Shown piece by piece: positions 27,270-37,656 of a DNA stretch of 64,000 nucleotides (within the stretch, counting starts at the first letter, position 1; each line of letters begins with the position of its first letter). A program made the position numbers and the translations under genes. The notes under the pieces are model-generated. The model worked only from the letters and a program-made list of their open reading frames with translations, was not told the DNA's origin and searched no databases. The stretch is from Thiotrichales bacterium (GTDB lineage: Bacteria; Pseudomonadota; Gammaproteobacteria; Thiomicrospirales; Thiomicrospiraceae): NCBI GenBank assembly GCA_016936535.1, contig JAFGXP010000017.1:1-64000 (forward strand), read 5' to 3'.

Positions 27270-28019
27270 TTAAACATTGAGTGAGTCTGCAGCCGCAAAC
27301 TGAGCGACATTTTCGGACTTCACTTCTGTTTTTGGTTTGGTTTTGGCTTCCAACAGATGCGCTTGACGCTGCAAAATGCTCATAAAGCCTTCGGCAAAGT
27401 TTTCGTAGTCGCCAAGCAGGCGGTCAACGCGTGCGCTCATGCGATTGTAGGCGATAACCGCTGGAATCGCTGCAAACAAGCCTAATGCCGTTGCAATCAA
27501 GGCTTCAGAAATCCCTGGGGCGACGGTGGCCAGAGTCGCATTCTGAACATTTCCGAGGGATTGAAACGCATGCATCACCCCCCAAACCGTACCAAACAAA
27601 CCGATATAAGGGGCAGAAGATCCGACCGTTGCTAAAAAAGGGAGGCGATTTTCTAGGCTGTCGGCTTGACGGTTAAAGGCAATCTTCATCGCTCGCTGTG
27701 CACCTGCCAGTAAATCAGAAGAGTGAGTCACGCCCTGCTTTTGTAACCGCATAAACTCTTTGAATCCATCGGCAAAAATAACTGCCATACCTTCTGCCGA
27801 ATCACGCGTCGCTTCAACTCGGTAGTAAAGATTGGTTAGGTCGTGCGCTTCCCAAAATTCGCTTTCAAAATGCCGCGCTCTATCGGCAGACTTTCGCACT
27901 TGATAGGATTTGGCAATCGCGACGGTCCACGCAGCAATCGACATAATGGCCAAAATCAACATCACAATTTGCACAACTGGGCTGGCCATTAAAATCAGGT
28001 CTAAAATACCGCTGTCCAT
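27270..28019 (-). CDS. tolQ: Tol-Pal protein TolQ
   Basis: This 249-residue MotA/ExbB-family protein has three membrane helices: one near the N-terminus and two around ATVGSSAPYIGLFGTVWGVM and ISEALIATALGLFAAIPAVI. Thr and other polar residues in these helices line the proton path with TolR. The operon lacks the thioesterase ybgC that usually precedes tolQ; ruvB lies upstream instead. Confidence 0.97.
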   Translation of the reverse strand: MDSGILDLILMASPVVQIVMLILAIMSIAAWTVAIAKSYQVRKSADRARHFESEFWEAHDLTNLYYRVEATRDSAEGMAVIFADGFKEFMRLQKQGVTHSSDLLAGAQRAMKIAFNRQADSLENRLPFLATVGSSAPYIGLFGTVWGVMHAFQSLGNVQNATLATVAPGISEALIATALGLFAAIPAVIAYNRMSARVDRLLGDYENFAEGFMSILQRQAHLLEAKTKPKTEVKSENVAQFAAADSLNV

Positions 28020-28109
28020 ATTTTTATAATCCTACGTAAAGTATGAGTTTTTCGGGTGATTCAGTTTCAAATATGGGCGTTTTTTACCCATACGTTTTTG
28101 CCATGCACT

Positions 28110-29123
28110 TTACCGATTCGGTTGCGGTTTTTCAACACCCAAGTGTGCGTAAGCCAGTGAAGCCGCCATTCGTCCGCGCGCGGTACGAGTGACAAAGCCT
28201 TGTTGCACCAAAAAAGGCTCAATCACCTCCTCAAGGGTGCCACGCTCTTCTCCTAAAGCGGCCGCCAGCGTCTCGATACCAACAGGGCCGCCGTTAAATT
28301 TATGAATCAACGCCTCAAGAAAACGCAAATCCATCTTATCTAAGCCGAGTGCATCAACCTCCAGCAAATTTAACGCTGCCTTGGCAATCGTCAAGGTGAC
28401 CACACCGTCGCCCCTTACTTGGGCAAAATCGCGCACTCGGCGCAAAAGGCGATTGGCGATGCGTGGGGTGCCGCGGGAACGTCGAGCTATTTCCATAGCG
28501 CCTGCTTCATCACTGTCCAAACCCAATATCTGCGCTGAGCGCTGGACAATCTGACATAGCTCCAAATCGGTGTAGAACTCCAAGCGCTGAACCAAACCAA
28601 AACGATCGCGCAATGGCGAGGTCAACAAGCCAGCGCGAGTGGTTGCACCCACAAGAGTAAAAGGTGGTAAATCAATTTTGACACTTTGCGCAGCCGGCCC
28701 TTCCCCGATCACAATGTCAATTTGAAAGTCTTCCATCGCTGGATAGAGAACCTCTTCAACAACTGGGCTAAGTCGATGAATTTCATCAATAAATAAAACA
28801 TCATGTGGTTCAAGGCGAGTCAAAATAGCTGCCAAATCGCCCGGCTTTTCCAAGACAGGCCCAGAACTCTGGCGCAGGGTAACGCCCATCTCTTGCGCAA
28901 TGATATTGGATAAGGTCGTCTTGCCTAAACCCGGTGGGCCATAGAGCAAAACATGATCTAAGGGTTCGGCGCGCATTTTTGCCGCTTGCATTGACAAACT
29001 GAGCTGCTCACGCACTGCCGTCTGACCAATATACTCAAACAGCTGCTGTGGGCGGACCGATGGCATATGATAAATATCGTCTTCTAGCGCTTGCGCACCA
29101 ATAATGCGATCGGTTTCTATCAT
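28110..29123 (-). CDS. ruvB: Holliday junction branch-migration helicase RuvB
   Basis: This 337-residue AAA+ motor drives branch migration with RuvA. Walker A is [12 protein letters not shown], Walker B is LFIDEIHRL, and sensor 1 is [11 protein letters not shown]-terminal winged helix (GVEKP tail) follows. It abuts ruvA with no gap, as usual. Confidence 0.98.
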   Translation of the reverse strand: MIETDRIIGAQALEDDIYHMPSVRPQQLFEYIGQTAVREQLSLSMQAAKMRAEPLDHVLLYGPPGLGKTTLSNIIAQEMGVTLRQSSGPVLEKPGDLAAILTRLEPHDVLFIDEIHRLSPVVEEVLYPAMEDFQIDIVIGEGPAAQSVKIDLPPFTLVGATTRAGLLTSPLRDRFGLVQRLEFYTDLELCQIVQRSAQILGLDSDEAGAMEIARRSRGTPRIANRLLRRVRDFAQVRGDGVVTLTIAKAALNLLEVDALGLDKMDLRFLEALIHKFNGGPVGIETLAAALGEERGTLEEVIEPFLVQQGFVTRTARGRMAASLAYAHLGVEKPQPNR

Positions 29124-29777
29124 TTAAATCTTCACTCCACGCAAGGCGGCTTTAATCAGGGCTTCAAGACTCATACCTGGGGTATAAGCCTCTTTCAGCA
29201 GGCTTTCTGCTTGTGCCGTTTTATACCCTAATGCCATCAAAGCTTCCAGCGCCTTTTGCTGAACTCGCCATTCATCGCCTGTTTCGCTCGCCGATAGGTT
29301 TTTGCTTAGACGGCCGGAAGCGGTTAGCGCAAACTCACTGGGATTCCCCAGTACACCGGTTTCAACCAATGGTTTAAGGCGATCGCGAATTTCGATTTGT
29401 AAACGTTCTGCCGTTTTTTTTCCGACGCCAGGAATCCGCATCAACGCACTATGATCTCCCTGCTCTACCGAATGGCAAAACTCGTTGACCGACATACTCG
29501 ATAAGACCGTAAGCGCCATCTTGGTTCCAATCCCGTTTACTTTTAACAAGGTTTTAAAGAGCGTTCGCTCTGCCTCACTGGCAAACGCATACAACTGAAT
29601 GGCATCCTCACGGACGTGCATATAGGTCAGCAATAAAACCGATTGGTTGTCTGTCGTGGTTTGCAGCTGGGCAAAGGTCGAAATCGGTGCTTCCATTTCA
29701 TAGCCTACCCCTTGGACATCCATCCACAACCAAGGGGGTTGTTTTTTTACCAAGTTTCCTTTTAAAAAACCGATCAT
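29124..29777 (-). CDS. ruvA: Holliday junction DNA-binding protein RuvA
   Basis: This 217-residue protein binds four-way junctions as a tetramer. The N-terminal OB fold (MIGFLKGNLVKKQPPWLWMDVQGVGYEM, key GVGYE) is followed by two helix-hairpin-helix motifs (VNGIGTKMAL and IPGVGKKTAERL). The C-terminal domain (ALEALMALGYK) binds RuvB. Confidence 0.97.
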   Translation of the reverse strand: MIGFLKGNLVKKQPPWLWMDVQGVGYEMEAPISTFAQLQTTTDNQSVLLLTYMHVREDAIQLYAFASEAERTLFKTLLKVNGIGTKMALTVLSSMSVNEFCHSVEQGDHSALMRIPGVGKKTAERLQIEIRDRLKPLVETGVLGNPSEFALTASGRLSKNLSASETGDEWRVQQKALEALMALGYKTAQAESLLKEAYTPGMSLEALIKAALRGVKI

Positions 29778-29798
29778 AACAAATGGATTCCTTTAAGT

Positions 29799-30320
29799 TT
29801 AAAAGCTTGAACCCTTGGCAATGAGCTGTGGATCAATCCCCAGAGTCATATAACGGTCATGGCATAGAGCGCAAGCCAGAGCATCGGCCGCATCTTCTTG
29901 GGGCGCTTGACTTAATTTAAGCAGATGTTGAACCATAAACTGTACCTGCGTTTTCTGAGCATGGCCCTGGCCAACAATCGTGCTTTTGATTTGGGTCGGT
30001 GTGTACTCCATAATCGCCACATCTTTTAAGGCGGCCGCACACAAAATTACCCCGCGTGCTTGCCCTAAAGTAATGGCTGATTTTGGATTTTTATAGACAA
30101 AGACCTTTTCAATCGCCATCACATCCGGCTGATATTGATCAATGATTTGACAGACCGCTTCAAAGATATTTTTTAGCCGTTGGGCCCCACTGAGTTTTTC
30201 GACACGAATCACGCCACTGACCAAATAATTTGGCGTAAAGCGCCCAGATTCAATCACACCAAAACCGGTTTTTCGAGAACCTGGGTCAATACCAAGAATG
30301 CGCTTAGGCGAAATGGACAA
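29799..30320 (-). CDS. ruvC: Crossover junction endodeoxyribonuclease RuvC
   Basis: This 173-residue resolvase cuts Holliday junctions symmetrically. The four acidic catalytic residues are visible: Asp in GIDPGSRKTGFGVI, Glu in IEKVFV and two Asp in EDAADALA. The start is a TTG at 30320, supported by AAGGAG six bases upstream. The gene usually follows yebC, but here nadA lies upstream. Confidence 0.97.
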   Translation of the reverse strand: MSISPKRILGIDPGSRKTGFGVIESGRFTPNYLVSGVIRVEKLSGAQRLKNIFEAVCQIIDQYQPDVMAIEKVFVYKNPKSAITLGQARGVILCAAALKDVAIMEYTPTQIKSTIVGQGHAQKTQVQFMVQHLLKLSQAPQEDAADALACALCHDRYMTLGIDPQLIAKGSSF

Positions 30321-30359
30321 AACACACTCCTTTTATTGAGTCGGCGGCGGCAAAACGAA

Positions 30360-31451
30360 TTAAGACGATGGCGATGGCGCTGCCGAGACTAAACCCGTCT
30401 GGCGAGAAAAGTCGAGCATACGTTGCACCGACGCCAAGGCTTTTTGACGAATCGTTTCATCCAACTGAATTTGAGGTGCTTGATTGAGCAGACAATCCCG
30501 AAGGTTTTGCAAGCCGTTCATAGCCATCCAAGGGCAATGCGCACAACTTTTGCAGGTTGCACCGTGACCACCGGTAGGCGCAACCAACAATTGTTTGTGT
30601 GGGGCTAATTGCTGCATTTTGTAAAAAATATTGTAATCCGTGGCGACAATAAATTGCGCATCGGGCAAAGTTTGTACAGCGTTTAGCAGAACTTTGGTTG
30701 AACCCACGACATCGGCTTGCGCTACCACGGCTGCCGGCGACTCTGGATGAACCAAAACCTTCGCCTGAGGATGCTGTTCACGCAATGCTTGCAACTCATA
30801 ACTTTTAAACTCGTCATGGACAATGCAATGCCCTTGCCAGCGCAGCATCTCAATGCCGGTCTGCTGTTCAATCCAATTTCCCAGATGCCGATCCGGAGCC
30901 CAAATAATTTTATGCCCCTGTTCTTTAAGATGCCGCACGATTTGCAAGGCATTACCGGAGGTCACCACCCAATCTGCAAGGGCTTTCACTTCAACACTGG
31001 TGTTGGCATACACCACTACCTTATGTTGCGGATGTGCGGCGCAAAATTCGCCAAACTCTTTGGCCGGGCACCCCACATCTAACGAACAAGTCGCCTGTAG
31101 GTCAGGCATCAGCACCGTTTTTTCCGGACTGAGCATTTTTGCCGTTTCGCCCATAAAGCGCACCCCACAAACCACTAATGTTTTCGCAGAAGTGTGGGCG
31201 CCAAAGTTAGCCATCTCCAAAGAGTCCGCCACAATGCCGCCGGTCTCTTCCGCTAGGGACTGTAGTTCATCATCAACATAATAATGTGCCACCAGCTGCG
31301 CGTTCTGGGTTTGCAACAGCTGCTTAATTTCCGCTCGCAAAGCCTGCTTCTGCTCACGCCCCAGCCACGGCTGGGTTGGCGCATCGGCAGCAAGTTGGGC
31401 AATGCGGGCTTCAAGTTGCAGTGGAATCTGTTGCGCGGCGGATGATGACAT
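30360..31451 (-). CDS. nadA: Quinolinate synthase
   Basis: This 363-residue [4Fe-4S] enzyme condenses iminoaspartate with dihydroxyacetone phosphate, the second step of de novo NAD synthesis. Cluster Cys candidates are in [20 protein letters not shown] and [23 protein letters not shown] near the start is another conserved block. It lies 12 bp after aspS and 40 bp before ruvC. No other nad gene is nearby. Confidence 0.97.
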   Translation of the reverse strand: MSSSAAQQIPLQLEARIAQLAADAPTQPWLGREQKQALRAEIKQLLQTQNAQLVAHYYVDDELQSLAEETGGIVADSLEMANFGAHTSAKTLVVCGVRFMGETAKMLSPEKTVLMPDLQATCSLDVGCPAKEFGEFCAAHPQHKVVVYANTSVEVKALADWVVTSGNALQIVRHLKEQGHKIIWAPDRHLGNWIEQQTGIEMLRWQGHCIVHDEFKSYELQALREQHPQAKVLVHPESPAAVVAQADVVGSTKVLLNAVQTLPDAQFIVATDYNIFYKMQQLAPHKQLLVAPTGGHGATCKSCAHCPWMAMNGLQNLRDCLLNQAPQIQLDETIRQKALASVQRMLDFSRQTGLVSAAPSPSS

Positions 31452-31463
31452 AGATAATCCTTA

Positions 31464-33248
31464 TTACTCTTTGGTCGCGCTTAGCTGCGGCTTACGGAAA
31501 CGCAGCGCCAACTCTTGTAGTTGTGCATCTTCCACATAACCTGGAGCCTCGGTCAATGGGCAAGCTGCCGATTGGGTTTTAGGGAAGGCGATAACATCGC
31601 GAATTGAAGGAATATCTCCCAAGATCATAATCAAGCGATCTAAACCAAAAGCCATGCCCGCATGCGGAGGACACCCGTATTTCAATGCATCAAGCAAGAA
31701 TCCAAATTTCTCTTGCGCAGCTTCCGCATCAATCCCTAACAATTTGAAGACCGCCGCCTGCATTTTGGTATCGTGAATACGCACTGACCCGCCCCCAACT
31801 TCTAGACCATTAATGACTAAGTCATAAGCGCGAGCCAGCATTTGCTCTGGAGCATGATGCGACAGAATCTCTTCTGTACTGGCTTTAGGCTGGGTAAAAG
31901 GATGGTGTACAGCAACCATTCGTGCGGCCTCTGCATCCGCCTCAAACATTGGAAAATCAACCACCCAGACCGGCTTAAACCGTTCTTGAATCATCCCCAT
32001 GTCTTCACCGATTTTGCAGCGCAAGGCACCCATCGAGTCATTGACTACCTTAGCGGAATCTGCGCCAAAGAAGACGATATCGCCATCTTGTGCGCCCACA
32101 CGCGCCAAAATTTCCATTGCCTGATCTGGGAAGAACTTAACGATTGGCGACTGCAATCCATCTAATCCAGCAGACAAATCATTGACCTTAATGTACGCCA
32201 AGCCTTTGGCGCCATAAATCGAAACGAACTTGGTGTATTCGTCAATTTCTTTACGCGACAAGCGGCCGCCTTGTGGAACACGCAACGCCACAACCCGCCC
32301 TTTTGGATCTCGTGCAGGGGCTGCGAAAACCTTGAAATCAATTTCTTGCAAGAGATCGGCCACATCGACCAGCGTCATATCAATACGCAAATCAGGACGA
32401 TCAATACCGTATTTTTGTACCGCTTCAGCATAGGTCATATGCGGGAAGTCGTAATCAAACTCATAGCCAATCGCTTCTTTAAAGATATGCTTTGCCAAAC
32501 CTTCCATCATCGCCATGACCTGCTCTTGGTCCATAAACGAAGTTTCCATATCCAGCTGAGTAAACTCAGGTTGACGGTCGGCACGCAAATCCTCATCACG
32601 GAAACAACGCGTAATTTGATAATAACGATCAAAGCCAGACATCATCAACAGCTGTTTAAACAATTGTGGTGACTGCGGCAAAGCAAAGAATTTATTGGGA
32701 TGCGTGCGACTTGGAACCAAGTAATCGCGTGCGCCTTCTGGCGTGGATTTGGTCAAAATTGGAGTTTCCATATCCATAAAACCATTTGCGTCCAGATAAG
32801 CACGCATCGCTTTGGTAACGGTGTAACGCAATTTAAGGTTTTTCTGCATCTCGTTACGACGCAAATCAATGTAACGATATTTCAGGCGTGTCTCTTCGCC
32901 CACATTCTTTTCATCCAATTGAAAAGGGATCGGTTCAGCCATACTTAACACATCAAGACTTTGCGCGACAATTTCAATTTTACCGGTGTTCATATTGGGG
33001 TTTACGGTTTCGGGGCTGCGAGCGATGACCTTACCACGAATACTCAAAACGCACTCAGAACGCAATTTCTCTGCCTTAGCAAGTTCAGCATTTTCAGGGT
33101 TAACAACAATCTGCACCACCCCTTCGCGATCGCGCAAATCAATAAAAATCACCCCACCATGATCACGACGACGGTGCACCCACCCAGCCACTTGTACGGT
33201 TTGTTCGATCAATGTCTCTGTAACTTGCCCACAATAATGCGTACGCAT
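31464..33248 (-). CDS. aspS: Aspartyl-tRNA synthetase
   Basis: This 594-residue class IIb synthetase charges tRNA-Asp. It has an N-terminal OB anticodon-binding domain ([24 protein letters not shown]), motif 2 ([20 protein letters not shown]) and motif 3 (GLDRLIMIL). A bacterial GAD insertion domain lies between them. It precedes nadA and the ruv genes, and no yebC is present between them. Confidence 0.98.
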   Translation of the reverse strand: MRTHYCGQVTETLIEQTVQVAGWVHRRRDHGGVIFIDLRDREGVVQIVVNPENAELAKAEKLRSECVLSIRGKVIARSPETVNPNMNTGKIEIVAQSLDVLSMAEPIPFQLDEKNVGEETRLKYRYIDLRRNEMQKNLKLRYTVTKAMRAYLDANGFMDMETPILTKSTPEGARDYLVPSRTHPNKFFALPQSPQLFKQLLMMSGFDRYYQITRCFRDEDLRADRQPEFTQLDMETSFMDQEQVMAMMEGLAKHIFKEAIGYEFDYDFPHMTYAEAVQKYGIDRPDLRIDMTLVDVADLLQEIDFKVFAAPARDPKGRVVALRVPQGGRLSRKEIDEYTKFVSIYGAKGLAYIKVNDLSAGLDGLQSPIVKFFPDQAMEILARVGAQDGDIVFFGADSAKVVNDSMGALRCKIGEDMGMIQERFKPVWVVDFPMFEADAEAARMVAVHHPFTQPKASTEEILSHHAPEQMLARAYDLVINGLEVGGGSVRIHDTKMQAAVFKLLGIDAEAAQEKFGFLLDALKYGCPPHAGMAFGLDRLIMILGDIPSIRDVIAFPKTQSAACPLTEAPGYVEDAQLQELALRFRKPQLSATKE

Positions 33249-33310
33249 ATCTTTTTAACCCTTTGCTATCACTTGCTAATACGGAATTTAAAACAGTGTT
33301 TGCTGAACCC

Positions 33311-33970
33311 TTAAGCCTTCTCGGTCGAAACCAACTGCGCTTGTTCAGCACTGGAATTTTTTGCCGGTAATATGTCCGGTGCTACCACCCCGCCGGAAAT
33401 TACCATTTTCAAGGCGTCATCAACGTTCATATCCAGTTTTATGGCTTCACTTTTATCCACCATAATAAAAAAACCTGAGGTGGGATTTGGCGTAGTCGGC
33501 ACAAAAAGATTTAACACATTTGGCAAACCCGTCTTGATTTGTGGCTCAGCCAAGTTTTTTCCGGTTTGAAAAGCCAAGGTCCACATCCCTTTGCGTGGAT
33601 ACTCAACCAAATAGACGTTTTGAAAGGTCTGATCACCCGAACCAAACACCGCTTCGGCAATTTGTTTGACCGCCTTATAAATACTTCTTACCAACGGAAT
33701 CCGTGCCAGTAATGATTCCCACAAACCGACCAGCTTACTGCCCAAGAGGTTGGCCACAAGAATTCCGGTTGATAGTATCAGCACAAAAGACAATAAAATC
33801 CCTAAACCGGGGATGTCCATGCCAAACAACACTTCTGGACGATACTGCATCGGCAGCAGCAATAAACTGCGATCAAACAGATCAACCAAAAACTTGATGA
33901 CCGCCAAGGTCACACCTAAAGGCAACCAAACTAACAGACCGGCGATCAAATAACGCTTAAGCCAAGACAT
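33311..33970 (-). CDS. DUF502 inner-membrane protein
   Basis: This 219-residue protein has two N-terminal membrane helices (YLIAGLLVWLPLGVTLAVI and GLGILLSFVLILSTGILVA). A cytoplasmic domain with LVRSIYKAVKQIAE and FVPTTPNPTSGFFIMV follows, the conserved DUF502 blocks. Its function is not known. The ATG at 33970 is preferred: a GTG at 33997 lies at the predicted transcription start. It is first in the transcript that includes aspS, a pairing seen in other gammaproteobacteria. Confidence 0.9.
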   Translation of the reverse strand: MSWLKRYLIAGLLVWLPLGVTLAVIKFLVDLFDRSLLLLPMQYRPEVLFGMDIPGLGILLSFVLILSTGILVANLLGSKLVGLWESLLARIPLVRSIYKAVKQIAEAVFGSGDQTFQNVYLVEYPRKGMWTLAFQTGKNLAEPQIKTGLPNVLNLFVPTTPNPTSGFFIMVDKSEAIKLDMNVDDALKMVISGGVVAPDILPAKNSSAEQAQLVSTEKA

Positions 33971-34000
33971 GAGGACCACCAACGCAAAATTAAGCACATC

Positions 34001-34030
34001 ATTATATAGGAATCGTTAGCGATTTTGAAA
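34001..34030 (-). promoter_or_regulatory. Putative promoter of the DUF502-aspS transcript
   Basis: A perfect TATAAT sits at 34006-34001 on the minus strand. The -35 region is poor (TTCAAA-like at 18 bp). A small hairpin AATCG-TTAG-CGATT at 34012-34025 lies in the spacer. The rest of the gap to 34211 shows nothing recognisable. Confidence 0.45.
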
Positions 34031-34211
34031 AAGGAAAGCGGCCGAACACGAAGCAAATAATGAATGGCCAGAATGGCGGTTAAGATTGCGCAGAATCGAA
34101 CTTATTCAATAAGTTCTCTAAGAATTACTAAGAAAGCGCTGAACAAGGCTTGCATTTTCGTCTTGAAGGCGCGTACTCACGGAGGCTAATCAGGGCGTGT
34201 TTCCCGCCTTG

Positions 34212-34835
34212 CTAAACATAGAGCTCAATGGGAGGGTCTTTGGCAAGGCGCTTGATCAAATCGCCGCGGGTAATAATCCCAACAGGCTGTTCATTCTGAT
34301 TCATGACCACCAAGGCACCGACCCGATAAAAGCTTAAAACCTGAGCTACCTGTCGAATATCCGTAGTGCGCTGCGTACTGACCACCTGCTTGAGCATGGC
34401 TTGCTGTACCGTCCGCTCTGCGCCAAATTCAATTTGGCCTTTTTCATCGATTAGCAACTTCTGCAATAGGGCCTCACGTGTCAATAGCCCTACCAGTACC
34501 GCTTCTCGAACGACCGGCAGATAGTCAATTTGCAAGCGATTCATCCGCTCATAGGCTTGGGCTAAACTGGCTTCTTGATTGATCGTAATAATCGGCTCGG
34601 ACATAATCTCTGCCACCTGTACCACTTGCCGCCGTTGATTCGAATGACGAACACCTTGATAGGCTTGCAGCGCTTTTTGGCCAGGATTAGCTGTGCGCCC
34701 TTCATCCGGCTTCAATGCATCTAAGCGCGTATCCTCTACCTGATTCACGCGTGTAGCTGGGTCCACTTTTAGCATCGGTAACTGCTGTACCGACATTGCC
34801 AACGATTGCCCTTCTGGCGTGTAAACGATAAACAT
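34212..34835 (-). CDS. CBS-domain pair protein
   Basis: This 207-residue protein has a variable N-terminal part of about 75 residues. Two CBS motifs follow (VAEIMSEPIITINQEASLAQAYERM and the segment ending GALVVMNQNEQPVGIITRGDLIKRL, key residues D and PVGIITR). Such pairs bind adenine nucleotides. No effector domain is attached, so it probably regulates a partner. The ATG at 34835 is preceded by GGAGG at about five bases, which decides against a longer frame to 34967. It is divergent from ispA. Confidence 0.8.
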   Translation of the reverse strand: MFIVYTPEGQSLAMSVQQLPMLKVDPATRVNQVEDTRLDALKPDEGRTANPGQKALQAYQGVRHSNQRRQVVQVAEIMSEPIITINQEASLAQAYERMNRLQIDYLPVVREAVLVGLLTREALLQKLLIDEKGQIEFGAERTVQQAMLKQVVSTQRTTDIRQVAQVLSFYRVGALVVMNQNEQPVGIITRGDLIKRLAKDPPIELYV

Positions 34836-35024
34836 CACCCCTCCCCAACCGTTTTTTTTCAGCGGTAATACTTTATCGGCCGAACAGAGAAAGTATAAAG
34901 AGACCTTTGCACGAGTCAACGCATGAATAATAAAGGAAAAAACCCACGCTAAAATCACTGACTGCATTTTGCTCAGCCCTGCTTGCGTATTTTCATTAAA
35001 ATACGTTCTCTAATTTGCTCACGG

Positions 35025-35915
35025 ATGAACCTCTTGCACGCTCAACTTCGTATTTACCAAGAACGCATTAATCACTACTTAGAAGAGAAACTGGCCGACC
35101 TTAGCGCCCGTTATTGCCCTGAAAAGTTGGCGCAAGCCCTTGCCTATGCCACACTGGATCAAGGCAAGCGCCTCAGACCCGCACTGGTTTACGCAATCGG
35201 GGAGGCGCTGGAACTCCCCGTCGAACAACTGCACGCCCCCGCTGCGGCCATCGAATTGATTCACTGCTACTCTCTGGTGCACGATGACTTGCCAGCGATG
35301 GACGATGACCATTTACGCCGAGGCAAACCCACAACGCACATCCAATTTGATGAGGCAACGGCGATTTTAGTAGGCGATGCTCAACAAAGTCTCGCCTTCC
35401 AAATCTTGGCAGAAGACCCACAGATCAGCGACTCAGCCAAAATTGAGATGGTCAAAATCTTGGCGCACGCAGCAGGCCCATCAGGCATGGTTGGCGGCCA
35501 GCAAATCGATATGGACTGCGCAGGAAATTTACCAGACCAACAAGCGCTGCAGCAGATGCACCTCATGAAAACCGGAGCCTTGATTGAAGCCGCTCTCCTA
35601 TTAGGGGCTTGCCAAACCCCTCAATACCCGCAAATCAAAGCCCTACTTAGTCAGTATGCCCAAGCGATTGGACTGGCTTTTCAAGTGCAAGATGACATTT
35701 TAGATATTGAATCGACCACAGAAACGCTTGGCAAACCCCAAGGTTCGGACCTCAATGCGGATAAATCCACCTACCCTAAACTACTCGGGCTGGCACAATC
35801 TAAACAGTTGCGCGACCAACTGATTGCCCAAGCTCTAGAACGGTTGCAACAACTTCCTAGTCAAAGTTCTTTTCTTGAGGCGCTAACACATTACATTGGT
35901 CAGCGTGATAAATAA
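35025..35915 (+). CDS. ispA: Polyprenyl (farnesyl) diphosphate synthase
   Basis: This 296-residue enzyme adds isopentenyl diphosphate to allylic primers, giving farnesyl diphosphate for quinones, undecaprenol and other isoprenoids. The first Asp-rich motif is DDLPAMDDD and the second is DDILD, both binding magnesium. GKRLRP is the substrate-binding block. The ATG at 35025 gives the normal family length; the ribosome site is weak. An ATG-like start at 34983 would add 14 residues. No dxs or xseB neighbour is present. Confidence 0.92.
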   Translation: MNLLHAQLRIYQERINHYLEEKLADLSARYCPEKLAQALAYATLDQGKRLRPALVYAIGEALELPVEQLHAPAAAIELIHCYSLVHDDLPAMDDDHLRRGKPTTHIQFDEATAILVGDAQQSLAFQILAEDPQISDSAKIEMVKILAHAAGPSGMVGGQQIDMDCAGNLPDQQALQQMHLMKTGALIEAALLLGACQTPQYPQIKALLSQYAQAIGLAFQVQDDILDIESTTETLGKPQGSDLNADKSTYPKLLGLAQSKQLRDQLIAQALERLQQLPSQSSFLEALTHYIGQRDK

Positions 35916-35961
35916 CAAAATGCGTTGAGATGAAAAAGACAATTCATTTCAGCGACTTACC

Positions 35962-35990
35962 TTTAAAAGCCTCACTCAATTCAGTATAAT
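35962..35990 (+). promoter_or_regulatory. Promoter upstream of queD
   Basis: A perfect TATAAT (35985-35990) is 17 bp after TTTAAA (35962-35967). Transcription would start near 35997, which supports the start at 36025 rather than an upstream codon. Confidence 0.55.
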
Positions 35991-36024
35991 TGTGTGTTTA
36001 TTTTTGTTTGGCAGGACCCTTTTT

Positions 36025-36402
36025 ATGGCGCAAACCTTTGTTTTAAAAACCGTGCTGGATTTTGCCGCGGCGCACACGCTCAAAGATTACCCTGGGGATT
36101 GTGCCAAGTTACACGGCCATAACTGGAAAATCGAGGTGCAAATTGTCGGTAATCAGCTCAATGAAATTGGAATGGTCGTCGATTTTAAAGACATTAAACG
36201 TCATGCAAAAGAAGTGGTAAAAGCACTGGATCACACTTATCTGAACGATCACCCGCACTTTCAGCACCGTAACCCGACGGCTGAAAACATTGCACAATTT
36301 TTGTTCCAGCAAATTCAGGCCAGAATTGCCACCCCACAGATCCAAATGCACTCCATCACCGTTTGGGAAAATGACCGCAACTGCGTGATTTACAGTGAAT
36401 AA
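36025..36402 (+). CDS. queD: 6-carboxy-5,6,7,8-tetrahydropterin synthase
   Basis: This 125-residue enzyme converts dihydroneopterin triphosphate to 6-carboxytetrahydropterin, the first committed step to queuosine. The CAKLHGHNW motif has the catalytic Cys and zinc-binding His, with another zinc His in FAAAHTL. DFKDIK and LDHTYLND are further conserved blocks. The ATG at 36025 gives MAQTFVLKT; a start 33 bases upstream would fall near the transcription start. It complements queC elsewhere in the window. Confidence 0.95.
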   Translation: MAQTFVLKTVLDFAAAHTLKDYPGDCAKLHGHNWKIEVQIVGNQLNEIGMVVDFKDIKRHAKEVVKALDHTYLNDHPHFQHRNPTAENIAQFLFQQIQARIATPQIQMHSITVWENDRNCVIYSE

Positions 36403-36452
36403 CCCAAACCCTTCAACCGGAAGGGTTTGAGCTTCTCAATGAGACAAGATCC

Positions 36453-37271
36453 ATGGACAGCCCAATCATCCACCTAACGCAACCGTTGTTTGAGCTCCCC
36501 TTCGGTCTCACACTCTTCATCGCTCTTATCCTTGGCTTGATTGTAGGCAGCTTTCTCAGCATGCTAACCTACCGCTTACCCCGCCAACTGCTGGAAGCCG
36601 ATGCAAATACCCCGCACTACCAGATTTTAAGTAAAGGCCGTTCACACTGCCCACACTGCCACAGTCCGCTTCCATGGTACCGCTTAATTCCGGTTTTCAG
36701 TTGGCTTGCCAGTCGTGGGCGCTGCCATCACTGCAAGCAAGCCATTTCAACGCGCTATCCATTAATTGAACTGAGCAGCGCGGCTTTAACTATGGCGGTG
36801 GTTTGGCAATTTGGCTTATCGATTACCGGTCTGGCTGCCCTAGTATTTGTATGGATACTGCTGGCCATTAGCGTTATAGACTGGGAATTTCAACTGATCT
36901 TAGACTCTCTCAGTCTGCCTTTGCTCTGGCTTGGCCTTTTGCTCAATACGCAAACGCTGTTCACTTCTCTTGAATCTGCCGTATGGGGAGCCGCCTTGGG
37001 TTACCTGATTTTATGGCTAGTTTTTCATGGTTTCCGTTTGTTCACCGGAAAAGAAGGAATGGGATATGGTGACTTTAAAATGCTAGCGGCACTGGGCGCC
37101 TGGTTTGGCGTCGAAACTTTGAATCAACTCATTTTAATTGCCGCGCTCAGCAGCTTGGTCATTACTTTGCTACAGGTTTGGCTTGCCGGCAAAAAACAAA
37201 GCAGCCCTTTCGCATTTGGACCTTTCCTTGCCCTAGCTGGGCTCGTCACCTTATTCTTTGGCCCAATCTGA
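36453..37271 (+). CDS. pilD: Type IV prepilin leader peptidase / N-methyltransferase
   Basis: This 272-residue polytopic membrane enzyme cleaves and methylates type IV pilins and related pseudopilins. The N-terminal methylase region has two CxxC pairs (CPHC and CHHC) around WYRLIPVFSWLASRGRC. The catalytic aspartates are in VIDWEFQLILD and GYGDFK. At least seven hydrophobic helices are visible. The usual neighbours pilB, pilC and coaE are not in the window. Confidence 0.93.
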   Translation: MDSPIIHLTQPLFELPFGLTLFIALILGLIVGSFLSMLTYRLPRQLLEADANTPHYQILSKGRSHCPHCHSPLPWYRLIPVFSWLASRGRCHHCKQAISTRYPLIELSSAALTMAVVWQFGLSITGLAALVFVWILLAISVIDWEFQLILDSLSLPLLWLGLLLNTQTLFTSLESAVWGAALGYLILWLVFHGFRLFTGKEGMGYGDFKMLAALGAWFGVETLNQLILIAALSSLVITLLQVWLAGKKQSSPFAFGPFLALAGLVTLFFGPI

Positions 37272-37304
37272 TTGACCAAACGGGGCGGCATTTTTCAATA
37301 TCCA

Positions 37305-37336
37305 ATAAAAAAACCGGAAATTTCCGGCTTTTTTAT
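37305..37336. terminator. Bidirectional terminator between pilD and DUF3579 genes
   Basis: The palindrome CCGGAAATTTCCGG is flanked by A-rich sequence on the left and a T-run on the right. It can terminate both convergent genes. Confidence 0.8.
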
Positions 37337-37362
37337 CAAGACAAACCAAATGAAAATGTTTG

Positions 37363-37656
37363 CTAACTACCGATCTTTTCGGCATTCTCTTTGCAAACCT
37401 CTACCATCTTCAATCCATTACTCTTGGCAAAGTTCATCACATACTGGAACATAATTGGATTTTTAACCTCCAACTCCGTATCAAGGATTAAGCACTTTTC
37501 CCCTTCGTAAAGTTCTGGATGCAGCAAATCCGAATAGACCAAGCGATGTGAATCACCAAAAGTGGCGCCCATCGATGAGATTCGATCTATCCAATCACTG
37601 GGTCTAAACTTGCGACCGTCTTCAGTCACCCCTTGAATCACGTATTTACAGTACAC
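37363..37656 (-). CDS. DUF3579 domain-containing protein
   Basis: This 97-residue soluble protein matches the DUF3579 pattern (YVIQGVTEDGRKFRPSDWIDRIS, key GRKFRPSDW). Function is unknown. The frame begins with a GTG at 37656 and the ribosome site is weak. The 270-bp gap to the DAHP synthase gene shows no other gene; promoter candidates there are poor. Confidence 0.8.
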   Translation of the reverse strand: MYCKYVIQGVTEDGRKFRPSDWIDRISSMGATFGDSHRLVYSDLLHPELYEGEKCLILDTELEVKNPIMFQYVMNFAKSNGLKMVEVCKENAEKIGS

